A DNA stretch of 64,000 nt from JBBDSJ01 sp040905025 (GTDB lineage Bacteria; Pseudomonadota; Gammaproteobacteria; Methylohalomonadales; Methylohalomonadaceae): contig JBBDSJ010000126.1 of NCBI GenBank assembly GCA_040905025.1, forward strand, positions 14,662 to 78,661, given 5' to 3'. A program made the position numbers and the translations under genes. The notes below the pieces were generated by a model, which had not been told where the DNA came from, made no database searches, and was given only the letters and a program-made list of their open reading frames with translations. Positions within the stretch are counted from its first letter, which is position 1. Every line of letters starts with the position of its first letter. Below, piece after piece: positions 8,933 to 17,715 of the stretch.

Positions 8933-9886
8933 ATGAGCATTCCACAGCAACAGGCTCGCAATCACACCGCCAGGGACGAACTCGCCGGGGTCCTTGCCGA
9001 AGCTACGCAAATTATTCTTGGCAAAGAACATGTCGTACGGCTGGCGTTGACCTGCCTGATTGGCCGCGGCCATTTGCTGATCGAAGACCAGCCCGGGGTC
9101 GGCAAAACCACACTCGCGCATCTGCTGGCACGTGTCTTTGGCCTGTCGTTTCAGCGTATCCAGTTCACCAGCGATTTATTGCCTGCCGACATCCTCGGTG
9201 TCTCGATTTACGACCGTGACAATGCCGGCTTTACATTCCATCCCGGGCCGATTTTCGCGCAGGTTATTCTTGCCGACGAAGTCAATCGCGCCACACCGCG
9301 TACGCAAAGCGCGTTGCTCGAAGCGATGGAAGAAAACCAGGTGACCATTGAAGGCCAGACCCGGCCACTGCCGAAACCGTTTTTCGTCATCGCCACGCAG
9401 AACCCGATGAACCAGATCGGTACTTTCCCGTTACCCGAATCACAACTGGACCGGTTCCTGATGCGCATCGAACTCGGCTACCCGGATGCAAAGGCCGAAC
9501 GCGAATTGCTGGCGGGGCGGGACCGGCGCGAACTGCTCGCCGATCTGCAACCGTTACTTATACCGGAACGTCTGATCATGCTGCAGAAGCAGGCCCAGGC
9601 CATCCATGTCGCACCGGCGCTGCTTGATTATCTTCAGGATCTGCTCGAATACAGCCGCCAGTCCGGCCGCTACCTGCACGGTCTGTCGCCACGCGCCGGA
9701 CTCGCCGTGTTACGTGCCGCCCAGGCCTGGTCATTGTTGCATGGCCATGACGCCGTATTACCTGAAGATATCCAGGCCATTCTGCCGAGCGTCATCGGCC
9801 ATCGCCTGCAACCGCGCGATGAGCAACGCAACCATGCGCCGGTCGAGCTGGCCCGGGATCTGATTAAACAGGTACCAATCCCCTGA
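8933..9886 (+). CDS. MoxR-family AAA+ ATPase
   Basis: A 317-residue AAA+ ATPase of the MoxR family. Walker A is QPGVGKTT (about 53-60) and Walker B is VILADEVNRA (about 111-120); the ATQNPMNQIGTFPLPESQLDRF block (sensor 1 region) and a C-terminal lid with RAGLAVLRAAQAW complete the domain. MoxR proteins act as chaperone-like ATPases that help assemble or activate partner complexes, usually encoded next to a DUF58 protein and sometimes a transglutaminase-like membrane protein, as here. The gene begins at ATG 8933 and is followed after 22 bp by the DUF58 gene on the same strand, so the three genes are probably one operon. The client is unknown. Confidence 0.92.
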   Translation: MSIPQQQARNHTARDELAGVLAEATQIILGKEHVVRLALTCLIGRGHLLIEDQPGVGKTTLAHLLARVFGLSFQRIQFTSDLLPADILGVSIYDRDNAGFTFHPGPIFAQVILADEVNRATPRTQSALLEAMEENQVTIEGQTRPLPKPFFVIATQNPMNQIGTFPLPESQLDRFLMRIELGYPDAKAERELLAGRDRRELLADLQPLLIPERLIMLQKQAQAIHVAPALLDYLQDLLEYSRQSGRYLHGLSPRAGLAVLRAAQAWSLLHGHDAVLPEDIQAILPSVIGHRLQPRDEQRNHAPVELARDLIKQVPIP

Positions 9887-9908
9887 TCGGCGCTGCTGTC
9901 ATATTGCG

Positions 9909-10856
9909 GTGAATACACAAGTCGCTGATCTGTCAGTAGCTGGACAAACCACATTGACCCGGCGCCGGGTCTATATCCTGCCTACCGCGGCCGGCATGCT
10001 TTTCGTTGTGACGTTGATCGTGATGCTGCTCGGGGCAATCAACTATGACAACAGCCTGGCCTATGTACTGACCTTTCTGGTCGCCAGCCTGTTATTGCCG
10101 GCCATTTTGCATACCTACCGTAACCTCAAGGATTTGCGCGTTTCCGCCGGCCCGCCGGCTGCCGTATTTGCCGGCGACAACGCGTATTTCCCGGTGACGC
10201 TGGATAATCGCCCGCGTGCTGCCGGCAACCTGGCCGGCCGGCCGCGTTATGCACTGGAACTGCAATGTGGCCGCCGCAATGCGGCAGTCAATGTGCCGCA
10301 ACTGACTGCCGAACTGAAAACCGTCGCGGTTCCCGCTGCCAGTGTTCGCCGTGGTTATCTGAAGCTTGGGCGCGTACGCATCAGCAGCCGGTTTCCGCTG
10401 GGTTTGTTCCGGGCCTGGTCGTATTGCCGCAGCGATCAACTCGCCGCGATTTATCCCAAACCTGCCGGCCCACTGTCGTTGCCAGCACCCAGCGCCTGGA
10501 ATGCCGAAGATCAACTTGGTATGACGGCGGGCGCCGAGGATTTTGTCGGCTTTCGCAATTATCATCCGGGTGATTCCATCCGCAGCATTGCCTGGAAAGC
10601 CGTCGCACGTGGCCAACCGATTGTCGTCAAGCGATTCAGTGGGGGTGGCGCGCAGCGATTGATTCTGGCCTGGGAACATACGACGGCAGTTGGCGATGTC
10701 GAATCGCGCTTAAGTCAATTGTGCCGCTGGATTATTGCGGCCGAAGACCAGGGCCTGCGTTATGGCCTGCAGTTACCCGGCATACAAATCGAACCGGACC
10801 ATGGCCCGGCGCACCGGCATCGCTGTCTGCTCGCATTGACCGAGTTTGATTTGTAG
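9909..10856 (+). CDS. DUF58 domain membrane protein
   Basis: A 315-residue protein starting at GTG 9909. Two N-terminal membrane helices (about residues 27-45 and 52-70) precede a soluble region whose second half contains the DUF58 signature: EDFVGFRNYHPGDSIRSIAWKAVARGQPIVVKRF (quoted in parts: DFVGFRNYHPGD and IAWKAVARGQ). DUF58 proteins are companions of MoxR ATPases, often with a von Willebrand factor A-like fold, and are probably part of the same assembly system. It sits between the MoxR gene (22 bp upstream) and the transglutaminase-like gene (21 bp downstream). Confidence 0.88.
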   Translation: MNTQVADLSVAGQTTLTRRRVYILPTAAGMLFVVTLIVMLLGAINYDNSLAYVLTFLVASLLLPAILHTYRNLKDLRVSAGPPAAVFAGDNAYFPVTLDNRPRAAGNLAGRPRYALELQCGRRNAAVNVPQLTAELKTVAVPAASVRRGYLKLGRVRISSRFPLGLFRAWSYCRSDQLAAIYPKPAGPLSLPAPSAWNAEDQLGMTAGAEDFVGFRNYHPGDSIRSIAWKAVARGQPIVVKRFSGGGAQRLILAWEHTTAVGDVESRLSQLCRWIIAAEDQGLRYGLQLPGIQIEPDHGPAHRHRCLLALTEFDL

Positions 10857-10877
10857 TAAAAATTCATTGCTGCCGCC

Positions 10878-12875
10878 ATGCTGAAATTCCGCACCACACC
10901 CAAACCGCCACTGGTACGCGTTGCCTTGCTGTGGCTGGCGCTGGCGCTGACATTGGCAGTCGTCGCCCAGTTCCCGCACACCCCGGTCTGGGTACCGGCC
11001 GCCTGCCTGCTGTTACTCGGCTGGAAACTGTTACTGGTTTTCTGGCCACCGCTTAAACGCCTGCAATCAGCCGCCATTATCCGGTTGCTGCATAACATGC
11101 TGGCATTGCTGCTCATCATTGGTGTGTACATGAATTTCGGTACACTGCTCGGCCGCGATGCCGGCGTGGCATTGTTGATCGTACTGACCGGTTTCAAGTT
11201 TCTGGAAGCGCATACCACCCGTGATCAATATGTCACCACGGCGCTGGCACTGTTTTTGATCGTTACCCACTTCTTTTATTCACAGACATTGTTGACGGGC
11301 GGCTGGATGCTGGTTGTTGTGCTGCTGCTGGTCACAACGCTGGTCAGTCTGAACGATCCGTATCAGGTACTACCGGTACGTCAGAAAATGAAACTCAGCG
11401 GCATGCTGATTGCGCAGGCACTGCCATTAATGCTGATTGCTTTTGTATTTTTTCCGCGCGCACCCGGCCCACTCTGGGGTTTGCCGGATGACGCGCACAG
11501 CGGTATGACCGGCCTCAGTGATGAAATGGTGCCCGGCAGTATCAGCCAGCTCGGCCAGTCTGATGAAGTCGCATTCCGGGTAGAGTTTCGCGACGTCGTA
11601 CCGGAAAAGTCCGAGCTTTACTGGCGCGGACCTGTACTCTGGGATACCGATGGCCGCAAGTGGACACGTGGCCAAAGCCGCATCAAGGGACTGGCAGAAA
11701 TTCATAACCAGGGCATTCCGGTCAGTTACAGCATCACCATTGAACCACACGACGAACAATGGATTTTCGCACTCGATATGCCGGAAAAAGCCCCTGACGG
11801 TACCCGGCTGACACGTGATTTTCAGATGCTGGCGGACAAACCGATCCGCAGGCGCGACCGTTACGATCTGGTTGCGTTTCCCGACTACACCACCAGCGGC
11901 GCCGATCCGGCTGACTTCGAACGCGCACTGGCACTGCCAGCCAACCGCCATCCGCGTGCCGTCGCACTTGGCAAACGCTGGCGTGAGAATAATCCTGATA
12001 TCGAGAGTATTGTCGACAAGGCGCTGACACTGTTTCGTGAACAGGAGTTTTTTTACACGTTGGCGCCGCCACTGATGACCGACGATCCAGTTGACGAGTT
12101 TCTGTTCGACATACGCGAAGGATTCTGTGAGCACTACGCGGCAGCACTCACGATCCTGATGCGTGCGGCCGGTATTCCGGCGCGTGTAGTAACCGGCTAT
12201 CAGGGCGGTCAGATTAATCCGGTCGGCGACTACCTGATCGTGCGGCAATATGACGCGCATGCCTGGGTCGAAATCTGGCAGGATGATCAGGGCTGGCAAC
12301 GCGTCGATCCAACGGCGGCCGTATCACCGGCACGCATTCGCAGCGGCATCAGTAGCGCATTACCGGACAATCTTATTGATGTGCCGTTGGGCTTGTCGCG
12401 CGGTTCGTTTGCGGCTGAATTGTTGCAGCAATTGCGCGATAACTGGGATGCCGTCAACAATCAGTGGAACCAGTGGGTGCTGGGTTACAGCCAGTCACGG
12501 CAACTGGAATTGCTCGGCAAAATCGGGATCGGCAACGGTGGTTGGCGCGAACTCGCCACCTGGCTGGCCGGTATTATTGCGACACTATTCATATTGCTGG
12601 CGCTGAGTCTGCTGCGGCCGCAATCACGGCAACTGGATCAGGCCCGGCGCTATTACGAACAATTCTGCAAAAAACTCGCCCGTCACGGTATTCAACGCTA
12701 CAGTCATGAAGGCCCGCGCGATTTCGCCCGGCGCGCAATAACAGATATCGGCCAACAGTCTGGCAGCATCGAAGAGATTACCGATCGTTACATTGAAGTC
12801 CGTTATCTCGGTCATACTGACAAACTGCATTCCCTGCGTGATGCCGTGAAACGTTTCAGTCCGTCACGCCAATAA
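10878..12875 (+). CDS. tgpA: TgpA-like transglutaminase-domain membrane protein (DUF3488)
   Basis: A 665-residue membrane protein. Several N-terminal helices (about residues 12-190, the DUF3488 region) are followed by a periplasmic transglutaminase-like domain with the catalytic triad visible as FCEHYA (Cys), YDAHAWVE (His) and RVDPTAA (Asp), then a further membrane helix (about 560-580) and a DUF4129-like C-terminal tail with ARRYYEQFCKKLAR. This is the layout of TgpA, an essential transglutaminase-like protein of Pseudomonas aeruginosa, which is likewise next to MoxR and DUF58 genes. The substrate is unknown. A GC-rich hairpin follows the stop codon. Confidence 0.88.
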   Translation: MLKFRTTPKPPLVRVALLWLALALTLAVVAQFPHTPVWVPAACLLLLGWKLLLVFWPPLKRLQSAAIIRLLHNMLALLLIIGVYMNFGTLLGRDAGVALLIVLTGFKFLEAHTTRDQYVTTALALFLIVTHFFYSQTLLTGGWMLVVVLLLVTTLVSLNDPYQVLPVRQKMKLSGMLIAQALPLMLIAFVFFPRAPGPLWGLPDDAHSGMTGLSDEMVPGSISQLGQSDEVAFRVEFRDVVPEKSELYWRGPVLWDTDGRKWTRGQSRIKGLAEIHNQGIPVSYSITIEPHDEQWIFALDMPEKAPDGTRLTRDFQMLADKPIRRRDRYDLVAFPDYTTSGADPADFERALALPANRHPRAVALGKRWRENNPDIESIVDKALTLFREQEFFYTLAPPLMTDDPVDEFLFDIREGFCEHYAAALTILMRAAGIPARVVTGYQGGQINPVGDYLIVRQYDAHAWVEIWQDDQGWQRVDPTAAVSPARIRSGISSALPDNLIDVPLGLSRGSFAAELLQQLRDNWDAVNNQWNQWVLGYSQSRQLELLGKIGIGNGGWRELATWLAGIIATLFILLALSLLRPQSRQLDQARRYYEQFCKKLARHGIQRYSHEGPRDFARRAITDIGQQSGSIEEITDRYIEVRYLGHTDKLHSLRDAVKRFSPSRQ

Positions 12876-12887
12876 ACTAAATTCATA

Positions 12888-12910
12888 CCCCCTCCCCTCG
12901 TGGGAGGGGG
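12888..12910 (+). terminator. GC-rich hairpin after the tgpA-like gene
   Basis: CCCCCTCCC, loop CTCGT, GGGAGGGGG: a perfect 9-bp stem starting 13 bp after the stop. No T-tract follows, so it may be a REP-like hairpin rather than an intrinsic terminator. Confidence 0.45.
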
Positions 12911-12947
12911 TTAGGGGGAGGGTGTCTATCTTTAAGACCATTTCCAG

Positions 12948-13017
12948 GGAAGCTCTGGGCAGTGGCGCATGGATGCGCCGGTTACGAAACCAAAGGACGT
13001 AATAAATCAGAGGTTCC
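12948..13017 (+). repeat. Modular palindromic element, copy 2 (short form)
   Basis: A 70-bp copy with the family ends GGAAGCTCTG and CAGAGGTTCC. It holds one main stem, GGCGCA-TGGA-TGCGCC, and the CAAAGGACGTAATAAATC block shared with copy 1. It lies between convergent genes. Confidence 0.8.
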
Positions 13018-13047
13018 CTAACAACAAGCCGGCATTCAGGACTAACT

Positions 13048-14877
13048 TCAGTCGCTCGCGAACTGCAGTTTATGCAAGCGCGCATAAAAACCGTTTTGTG
13101 CAATCAGCTCATTATGACTGCCGGTTTCGACAATCCGGCCCTGATCCATAACGATGAGCCGATCCGCCTGCTGCACGGTACTCAATCGATGCGCGATGAT
13201 AATACAGGTACGGCCCTGCATGACCGCCTGCATGGCGAGCTGGAATTGCTGCTCTGATTCAGAGTCCAGCGCTGAAGTCGCCTCATCCAGAATCAGTATC
13301 GGTGCGTCTTTTAACAAGGCGCGGGCAATCGCCAGCCGCTGGCGCTGCCCGCCTGACAAGCCCAGACCCCGGCCACCGATCACGGTATCCAGTCCGCGCG
13401 GCAACGCGCTGATGAAATCCAGCGCCTGCGCGGCTTTGGCGGCCGCAACAATCTTTTCTTCACTGCTGTCATTCAACGCGCCGAAGGCAATATTGTTGCG
13501 CACAGTATCATTCAGCAGAACGACATCCTGACGCACCATGGCAATATTTTGCCGCAATGAATCCAGTGTGATGTCACGGCTATCGACAGCGTCGATTAAC
13601 ATGCGACCGATATTCGGTTCGTAAAAGCGCGGGATCAGGCTGACCAGTGTGCTCTTGCCACTGCCTGATGCGCCTACAAGCGCTACCGATTCACCCGGCG
13701 CTATCGTGATATTGATGTCCTGCACGGCAAATCCACGTTCAGCGTTATAGCTGAAACTGACCTGCTCGAATTTCAGTTCACCCCGGGCACGGCCCAGAAC
13801 CGTTTTACCCAAGTCCGGCTCCGGTGTGCTATCGATCAAATCAAATACCCGCTCGGCGGCAGCCAGACCACGCTGTAAAAATTCGTTCAGCGTTGCCAGA
13901 TGTTTTAACGGCGTCAGCAATAATGCCATCGCCGTGAAAAAAGAAATAAAACTGCCCACGGTCATCAACTCACGCTGCGCCAGCTGCGCGCCGAGATAGA
14001 CAATGGCCGCCAGTGCGAGCGCCGCAATCATTTGCACGATCGGACTGCTGGCTACCGCCGCCATCCCGAATTTCACGCTGTAACGCCGGTGTTTGTTCGC
14101 CACATCCATAAAATGCTGCAAGGCTTGCGACTGCGCAGCATAAAGTTTCATCTCGCGGGTCGCATGCAATGATTCATCCAGTTCATGATGAATCTCGCCC
14201 ATGGTTTCCTGTACAACGCGACTCATGCGCCGCAGGCGTTTACGGATCAGCGACATGCTGATCACAATCAACGGACCGGCCAGCAGCACCGCAAGCGTCA
14301 GTTGCCAGTTCAAATAGAACATCCAGGCGAGCAAACCGATCACGGCCAGTGCGTCACGCAACAGCACGGTCAGGGCATAGGTGCTGGCTTCCTTGAGCTG
14401 GGTGACATCATAGGTAAACCGCGACATCAGTGTACCGGCCGAATGCTGGTCAAAGTAGTGAATCGGCAACAGCGTCATGCGCTTGAACATGTCCCGGCGC
14501 AAATCCAGAATTACCCGGTTCGATACCCAGTGCAGCGCACCGCCGCTGAAAAAACTGGCCACGGCGCGGACAGCAAACACAACCACCAGCAACACCGGTA
14601 CCATCACCATCGTGCGTGGATCCTGATCGATGAATGCGCCATCGAACATCGGCTCCATCAACGCGGCAATCGCCGGATTCGTCGCCGCGACGATAACCAT
14701 TGCCAGCACGGCCACCAGAAACTGCGGCCGGTACGGGCCAACATAGCCGAGCAGGCGCCGGTACAGGCGATAATCAGAAGCGGACGACGGGGCGGGCTGT
14801 TTACCGGAACGCGGCGCTGTGGCTGAATCGACACCCGCGGGTTGCGGATCGGCCGGTTGATCAGATTGAGTAGACAT
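13048..14877 (-). CDS. msbA: Lipid A export ABC transporter MsbA
   Basis: A 609-residue half-transporter with a fused membrane and ATPase domain, which flips lipid A-core across the inner membrane in Gram-negative bacteria. About six membrane helices (residues roughly 50-330) precede the nucleotide-binding domain with Walker A GASGSGKST (about 412-420), signature LSGGQRQRLAIARALL, Walker B ILILDEATSALD and the switch His in IIAHRLS. An extra N-terminal Pro/Ala-rich tail of about 35 residues precedes the first conserved segment (DYRLYRRLLGYV). lpxK, often next to msbA, is not adjacent. The gene is convergent with the tgpA-like gene, with repeat copy 2 between them. Confidence 0.9.
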   Translation of the reverse strand: MSTQSDQPADPQPAGVDSATAPRSGKQPAPSSASDYRLYRRLLGYVGPYRPQFLVAVLAMVIVAATNPAIAALMEPMFDGAFIDQDPRTMVMVPVLLVVVFAVRAVASFFSGGALHWVSNRVILDLRRDMFKRMTLLPIHYFDQHSAGTLMSRFTYDVTQLKEASTYALTVLLRDALAVIGLLAWMFYLNWQLTLAVLLAGPLIVISMSLIRKRLRRMSRVVQETMGEIHHELDESLHATREMKLYAAQSQALQHFMDVANKHRRYSVKFGMAAVASSPIVQMIAALALAAIVYLGAQLAQRELMTVGSFISFFTAMALLLTPLKHLATLNEFLQRGLAAAERVFDLIDSTPEPDLGKTVLGRARGELKFEQVSFSYNAERGFAVQDINITIAPGESVALVGASGSGKSTLVSLIPRFYEPNIGRMLIDAVDSRDITLDSLRQNIAMVRQDVVLLNDTVRNNIAFGALNDSSEEKIVAAAKAAQALDFISALPRGLDTVIGGRGLGLSGGQRQRLAIARALLKDAPILILDEATSALDSESEQQFQLAMQAVMQGRTCIIIAHRLSTVQQADRLIVMDQGRIVETGSHNELIAQNGFYARLHKLQFASD

Positions 14878-15013
14878 GATGGGGCGGGATTATAGCGCAG
14901 GCAGGCTGTTTTCACTGATGTCAGTCATCCACGCTTTATCCCGGCGTTGCCGTGGCTGGCGGCGACGGCAATAAATGCCTATGCTGTCAGGCCGCCGTAA
15001 GAGACCGTAATGC

Positions 15014-15883
15014 ATGTCCAGAAACCATCCAGTCGTCGCCGTCACCGGCTCGTCCGGTGCCGGCACCAGTAACGTCAAACGTGCGTTTGAGCATATCTTT
15101 CGCATTGAGCGCCTGCGTGCGGCTGTTGTCGAGGGTGACAGCTACCATCGCTATGATCGGGAAACCATGGACAAGAAAGCGCGCCGGGCCAAATTCCAGG
15201 GCAAGCGCCTGACGCACTTCGGCCCGGAAGGTAATCTGTTTGAGGAACTGGAAAAACTGTTCCGGCTGTATGGTGAAAATGGCCGTGGCCGGCGCCGGCA
15301 TTACATCCACAACGAGGAAGAAGCCGCCGAACATGGACAGTCACCCGGTACGCTGACAGCGTGGGAGTCACTGCCGGAGGACACCGATCTGCTGTTGTAT
15401 GAGGGCCTGCACGGTGGCGTGGTCACCGACAAGGTCGATGTGCGCAAACATGTGGATCTGCTCATCGGTGTCGCTCCCATCATTAATCTGGAGTGGATCC
15501 AGAAAATCTGCCGCGATCAGGCCGGCCGCGGTTACTCGGCAGATGATGCCACGCAAATGATCCTGAGCCGCATGTATGACTATGTTCATTACATCCTGCC
15601 GCAGTTTTCGCTGACAGATATCAATTTCCAGCGCCTGCCGACCATTGATACGTCCAACCCGTTTGCCATGGAGAGTATCCCGACCGACGAGCAGAGCCTC
15701 TGGATTATTCATATCCGCAACCCGCGCCGGATTGGCGTCGATTACGAACAACTGCTGAAAATGATCGAAGGCTCCTTCATGTCAGCGGCCGACACTATTG
15801 TTGTCCCGGCGGCCAAAAAGACCTACGCCATGCAGCTGATCACCAGTCCAGTCATCCACCAGATGATGGCGGAACGCTATTAG
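15014..15883 (+). CDS. prkB: Phosphoribulokinase (PrkB type)
   Basis: A 289-residue class I phosphoribulokinase, the usual bacterial length. It phosphorylates ribulose 5-phosphate with ATP to ribulose 1,5-bisphosphate. The P-loop is GSSGAGTS (about 12-19); other conserved stretches are VVEGDSYHRYDR, RLTHFGPEGN, LLYEGLHGG (Walker B region) and VDLLIGVAPIINLEWIQKI. Non-autotrophic gammaproteobacteria, including Escherichia coli, also carry such a gene outside any Calvin-cycle cluster, and no RuBisCO gene is in this window, so autotrophy cannot be claimed. It is divergent from msbA and followed 141 bp later by a ParA gene. Confidence 0.92.
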   Translation: MSRNHPVVAVTGSSGAGTSNVKRAFEHIFRIERLRAAVVEGDSYHRYDRETMDKKARRAKFQGKRLTHFGPEGNLFEELEKLFRLYGENGRGRRRHYIHNEEEAAEHGQSPGTLTAWESLPEDTDLLLYEGLHGGVVTDKVDVRKHVDLLIGVAPIINLEWIQKICRDQAGRGYSADDATQMILSRMYDYVHYILPQFSLTDINFQRLPTIDTSNPFAMESIPTDEQSLWIIHIRNPRRIGVDYEQLLKMIEGSFMSAADTIVVPAAKKTYAMQLITSPVIHQMMAERY

Positions 15884-16024
15884 CTACGGCCATAACCGGT
15901 TGGGCATGAATTCAGCTGGCGAAAAGCGCTATACTTTCAGCCAGTTGTGCCGGGCATGGCAATTATTGCCGCTTTTTCAACGTCAGCAGGCCGGGATGGA
16001 AGTACTTCCCAGCAAGGAGATGGC

Positions 16025-16678
16025 ATGCGTTCGATACTCGTTTTGAACCCCAAAGGGGGCTGCGGTAAAAGTACACTGGCGATGAATATCGCCGCATTTT
16101 TTGCCCTGCAGGGGCATAAAACGGCGCTCGCCGACTGCGATCCACAGGGCTCCTGCAATGACTGGCTGGCGGTGCGGCCTGAAGACCGCCCGACTATCTA
16201 CAAAGCCAGCATCTCCGGCAAAAATACAGATAAGCCCCGCGCTACTGATGTTCTGGTGATTGATTCACCGGCCGCCACCCACGGCGCCAAACTCGTCAAT
16301 CTGCTCAAACACGCCGAAACCGTCGTTGTGCCGGTGTTGCCATCGGCCATCGACATGCGGGCGGTTGAACATTTCCTGCAGGAGCTGGTGGAGGTCAAAC
16401 GGGTACTCCAGAAAAAGGTCAAGCTCGCGACGGTTGCCAATCGAGTCCGTGAAGACACGCTGGCGGCGGCGAAGCTCGAGAACTATCTCGATCACATCAA
16501 GCTGCCGAACGGTGTCAAACTGCAATACATGGCGATCCTGCGTAACAGCCAGAACTATGTTCACGCCGCCGAGCAGGGCCTGAGTATTTTTGAACTGCCG
16601 CCGTCACGCACCTACTACGATCAGGAACAATGGGATCCGTTACTGCGCTGGCTGAACAGTGCCCGCAGTCAGCCTTGA
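16025..16678 (+). CDS. Orphan ParA-family ATPase
   Basis: A 217-residue ParA/MinD-superfamily ATPase. The deviant Walker A motif KGGCGKST (about 10-17) includes the signature first Lys, and the ADCDPQGSCNDW and VLVIDSPAA segments are the A' and Walker B motifs. Start chosen at ATG 16025, four bases after the ribosome site AAGGAGA; the upstream frame has no better start. There is no ParB, McdB or other partner next to it. Such orphan ParA proteins position cargo such as plasmids, chemosensory clusters or carboxysomes on the nucleoid. The neighbouring phosphoribulokinase gene makes a carbon-fixation link thinkable, but nothing else supports it. Confidence 0.82.
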   Translation: MRSILVLNPKGGCGKSTLAMNIAAFFALQGHKTALADCDPQGSCNDWLAVRPEDRPTIYKASISGKNTDKPRATDVLVIDSPAATHGAKLVNLLKHAETVVVPVLPSAIDMRAVEHFLQELVEVKRVLQKKVKLATVANRVREDTLAAAKLENYLDHIKLPNGVKLQYMAILRNSQNYVHAAEQGLSIFELPPSRTYYDQEQWDPLLRWLNSARSQP

Positions 16679-16780
16679 TTGTAGATCGCCTTGCGGACTA
16701 TCAACCGGCACTCAATCAGCTTAATCAGATCTTCTATCCAGCTAGCATCTATCCATCTATAATTAAAGATAAATAGAAGA

Positions 16781-16840
16781 CACGGACAGCCCGGTGATTG
16801 TCGGGGTAAACAATCAATGGGGGAAGGTGGGCTGTCCGTG
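16781..16840 (+). repeat. Structured hairpin element with CGGGGTRA loop, copy 1
   Basis: A 12-bp outer stem (CACGGACAGCCC / GGGCTGTCCGTG) encloses a 6-bp inner hairpin GATTGT-CGGGGTAA-ACAATC and a G-rich strand. The second copy at 36576-36641 keeps the loop and both stems while three inner base pairs change on both sides. A run of eight A follows on this strand. Confidence 0.7.
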
Positions 16841-16990
16841 AAAAAAAATTGATTATTTGGCTGTTATTGCAATCATCACCAGCCAGCGTGCCGATTTGGA
16901 TTAGTCATGGCTTTTGACCTCCATCATTAACTACACTAATACAGATGAGAGTCACCGGAGAATGTTACAGATAGCCGGGCATTAAATTAT

Positions 16991-17184
16991 GGAAGCTCTG
17001 AATAATTCCTTCCTGGAATTCTCAGAGCACGAGCAGTGCTACATGGATGTAGCGGTCACGTAGCAAAGGACGCAACATCGAAAATGTGATTTTTGTATTT
17101 CTTCATTTTTCAATCACTTGTGTGATTGAAAAATGGCGGCACTTCCTTGTGCCGCAGGAACCTCTAAATTAATCAGAGGTTCCT
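16991..17184 (+). repeat. Modular palindromic element, copy 3 (longest)
   Basis: A 194-bp copy with ends GGAAGCTCTG and CAGAGGTTCC. Modules in order: GAATTCC hairpin, CACGAGCAGTGCTACATGGA stem, a degenerate ATCGAAAAT block, a long palindrome centred on CACTTGTGTG, GCGGCAC...GTGCCGC, and the terminal GGAACCTCT...AGAGGTTCC hairpin. Confidence 0.8.
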
Positions 17185-17214
17185 TACTATTTGTGATATG
17201 CGCTTTCGCTTGAA

Positions 17215-17232
17215 GAACCTCTGATTAATTAC
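17215..17232 (-). repeat. Partial palindromic element end
   Basis: GAACCTCTGATTAATTAC matches the terminal module of copy 4 but the rest of the element is missing. Confidence 0.5.
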
Positions 17233-17481
17233 ACCCATCGCTATGTCAAAGTTGCATCAATGCATCAACACTCGAAAGTTCCTGCTGTACTGGGAACTGC
17301 CGCTTCTCAGCCATCTAAACGATTGAACCTGCGCTACTTATAGCAGGCTCGGGAATCCTCATTCATCCCATAGGTAGATCCGGGGCATTTTGCTGCTTTG
17401 CCACCACAAACAAGCCTGCGGCAATTTGTCGCATTTATTATCAATCCAGCAGTAATTAAAGTGCAGCGTCATATCAATCAG

Positions 17482-17621
17482 GGAACCTCTGATTAATTAC
17501 GTCCTTTGGTTTCGTAACCGGCGCATCCATGCGCCACTGCCCAGTGGTTCCTGCGGTACACGGATGTGCTGCTTACCGAGCTAAGGATGCATAATTCCAG
17601 GGTGGAATTATTCAAAGCTTC
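17482..17621 (-). repeat. Modular palindromic element, copy 4 (inverted)
   Basis: A 140-bp copy in reverse orientation, starting GGAACCTCTG. It contains GGCGCA-TCCA-TGCGCC (as in copy 2, reversed), GCGGTACA-CGGA-TGTGCTGC and ATAATTCCA-GGG-TGGAATTAT, and ends in a slightly degraded AAAGCTTC. It ends about 95 bp before the TonB receptor start and so may lie in its 5' untranslated region. Confidence 0.75.
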
Positions 17622-17715
17622 TTTAGTTATGACAGTACGTACCGTTGCTGCAACAACCTCTTTATTGATCATCAGGTTCCTTAACCTGAGACGGATCACA
17701 CGGATAAACCAGCTT

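Larger units (their letters stand above)
16679..17715. other. Repeat-rich intergenic region
   Basis: About 1 kb without a supportable gene. It holds a covarying hairpin element, two full and one partial copy of the palindromic family, and about 250 bp (17233-17481) in which I see nothing recognisable. Confidence 0.7.

Noticed and set aside
7745..9121. 458-codon reverse-strand frame
   Set aside because: Shadow of pmbA and the MoxR gene; both plus-strand genes have full motif sets.
11427..12299. 290-codon reverse-strand frame
   Set aside because: Antisense of the transglutaminase-like gene with no motif of its own.
15940..15990. ATGGCA...TTGCC upstream of the ParA gene as a sigma-54 promoter
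   Set aside because: Spacing too short and the -24 box is incomplete.
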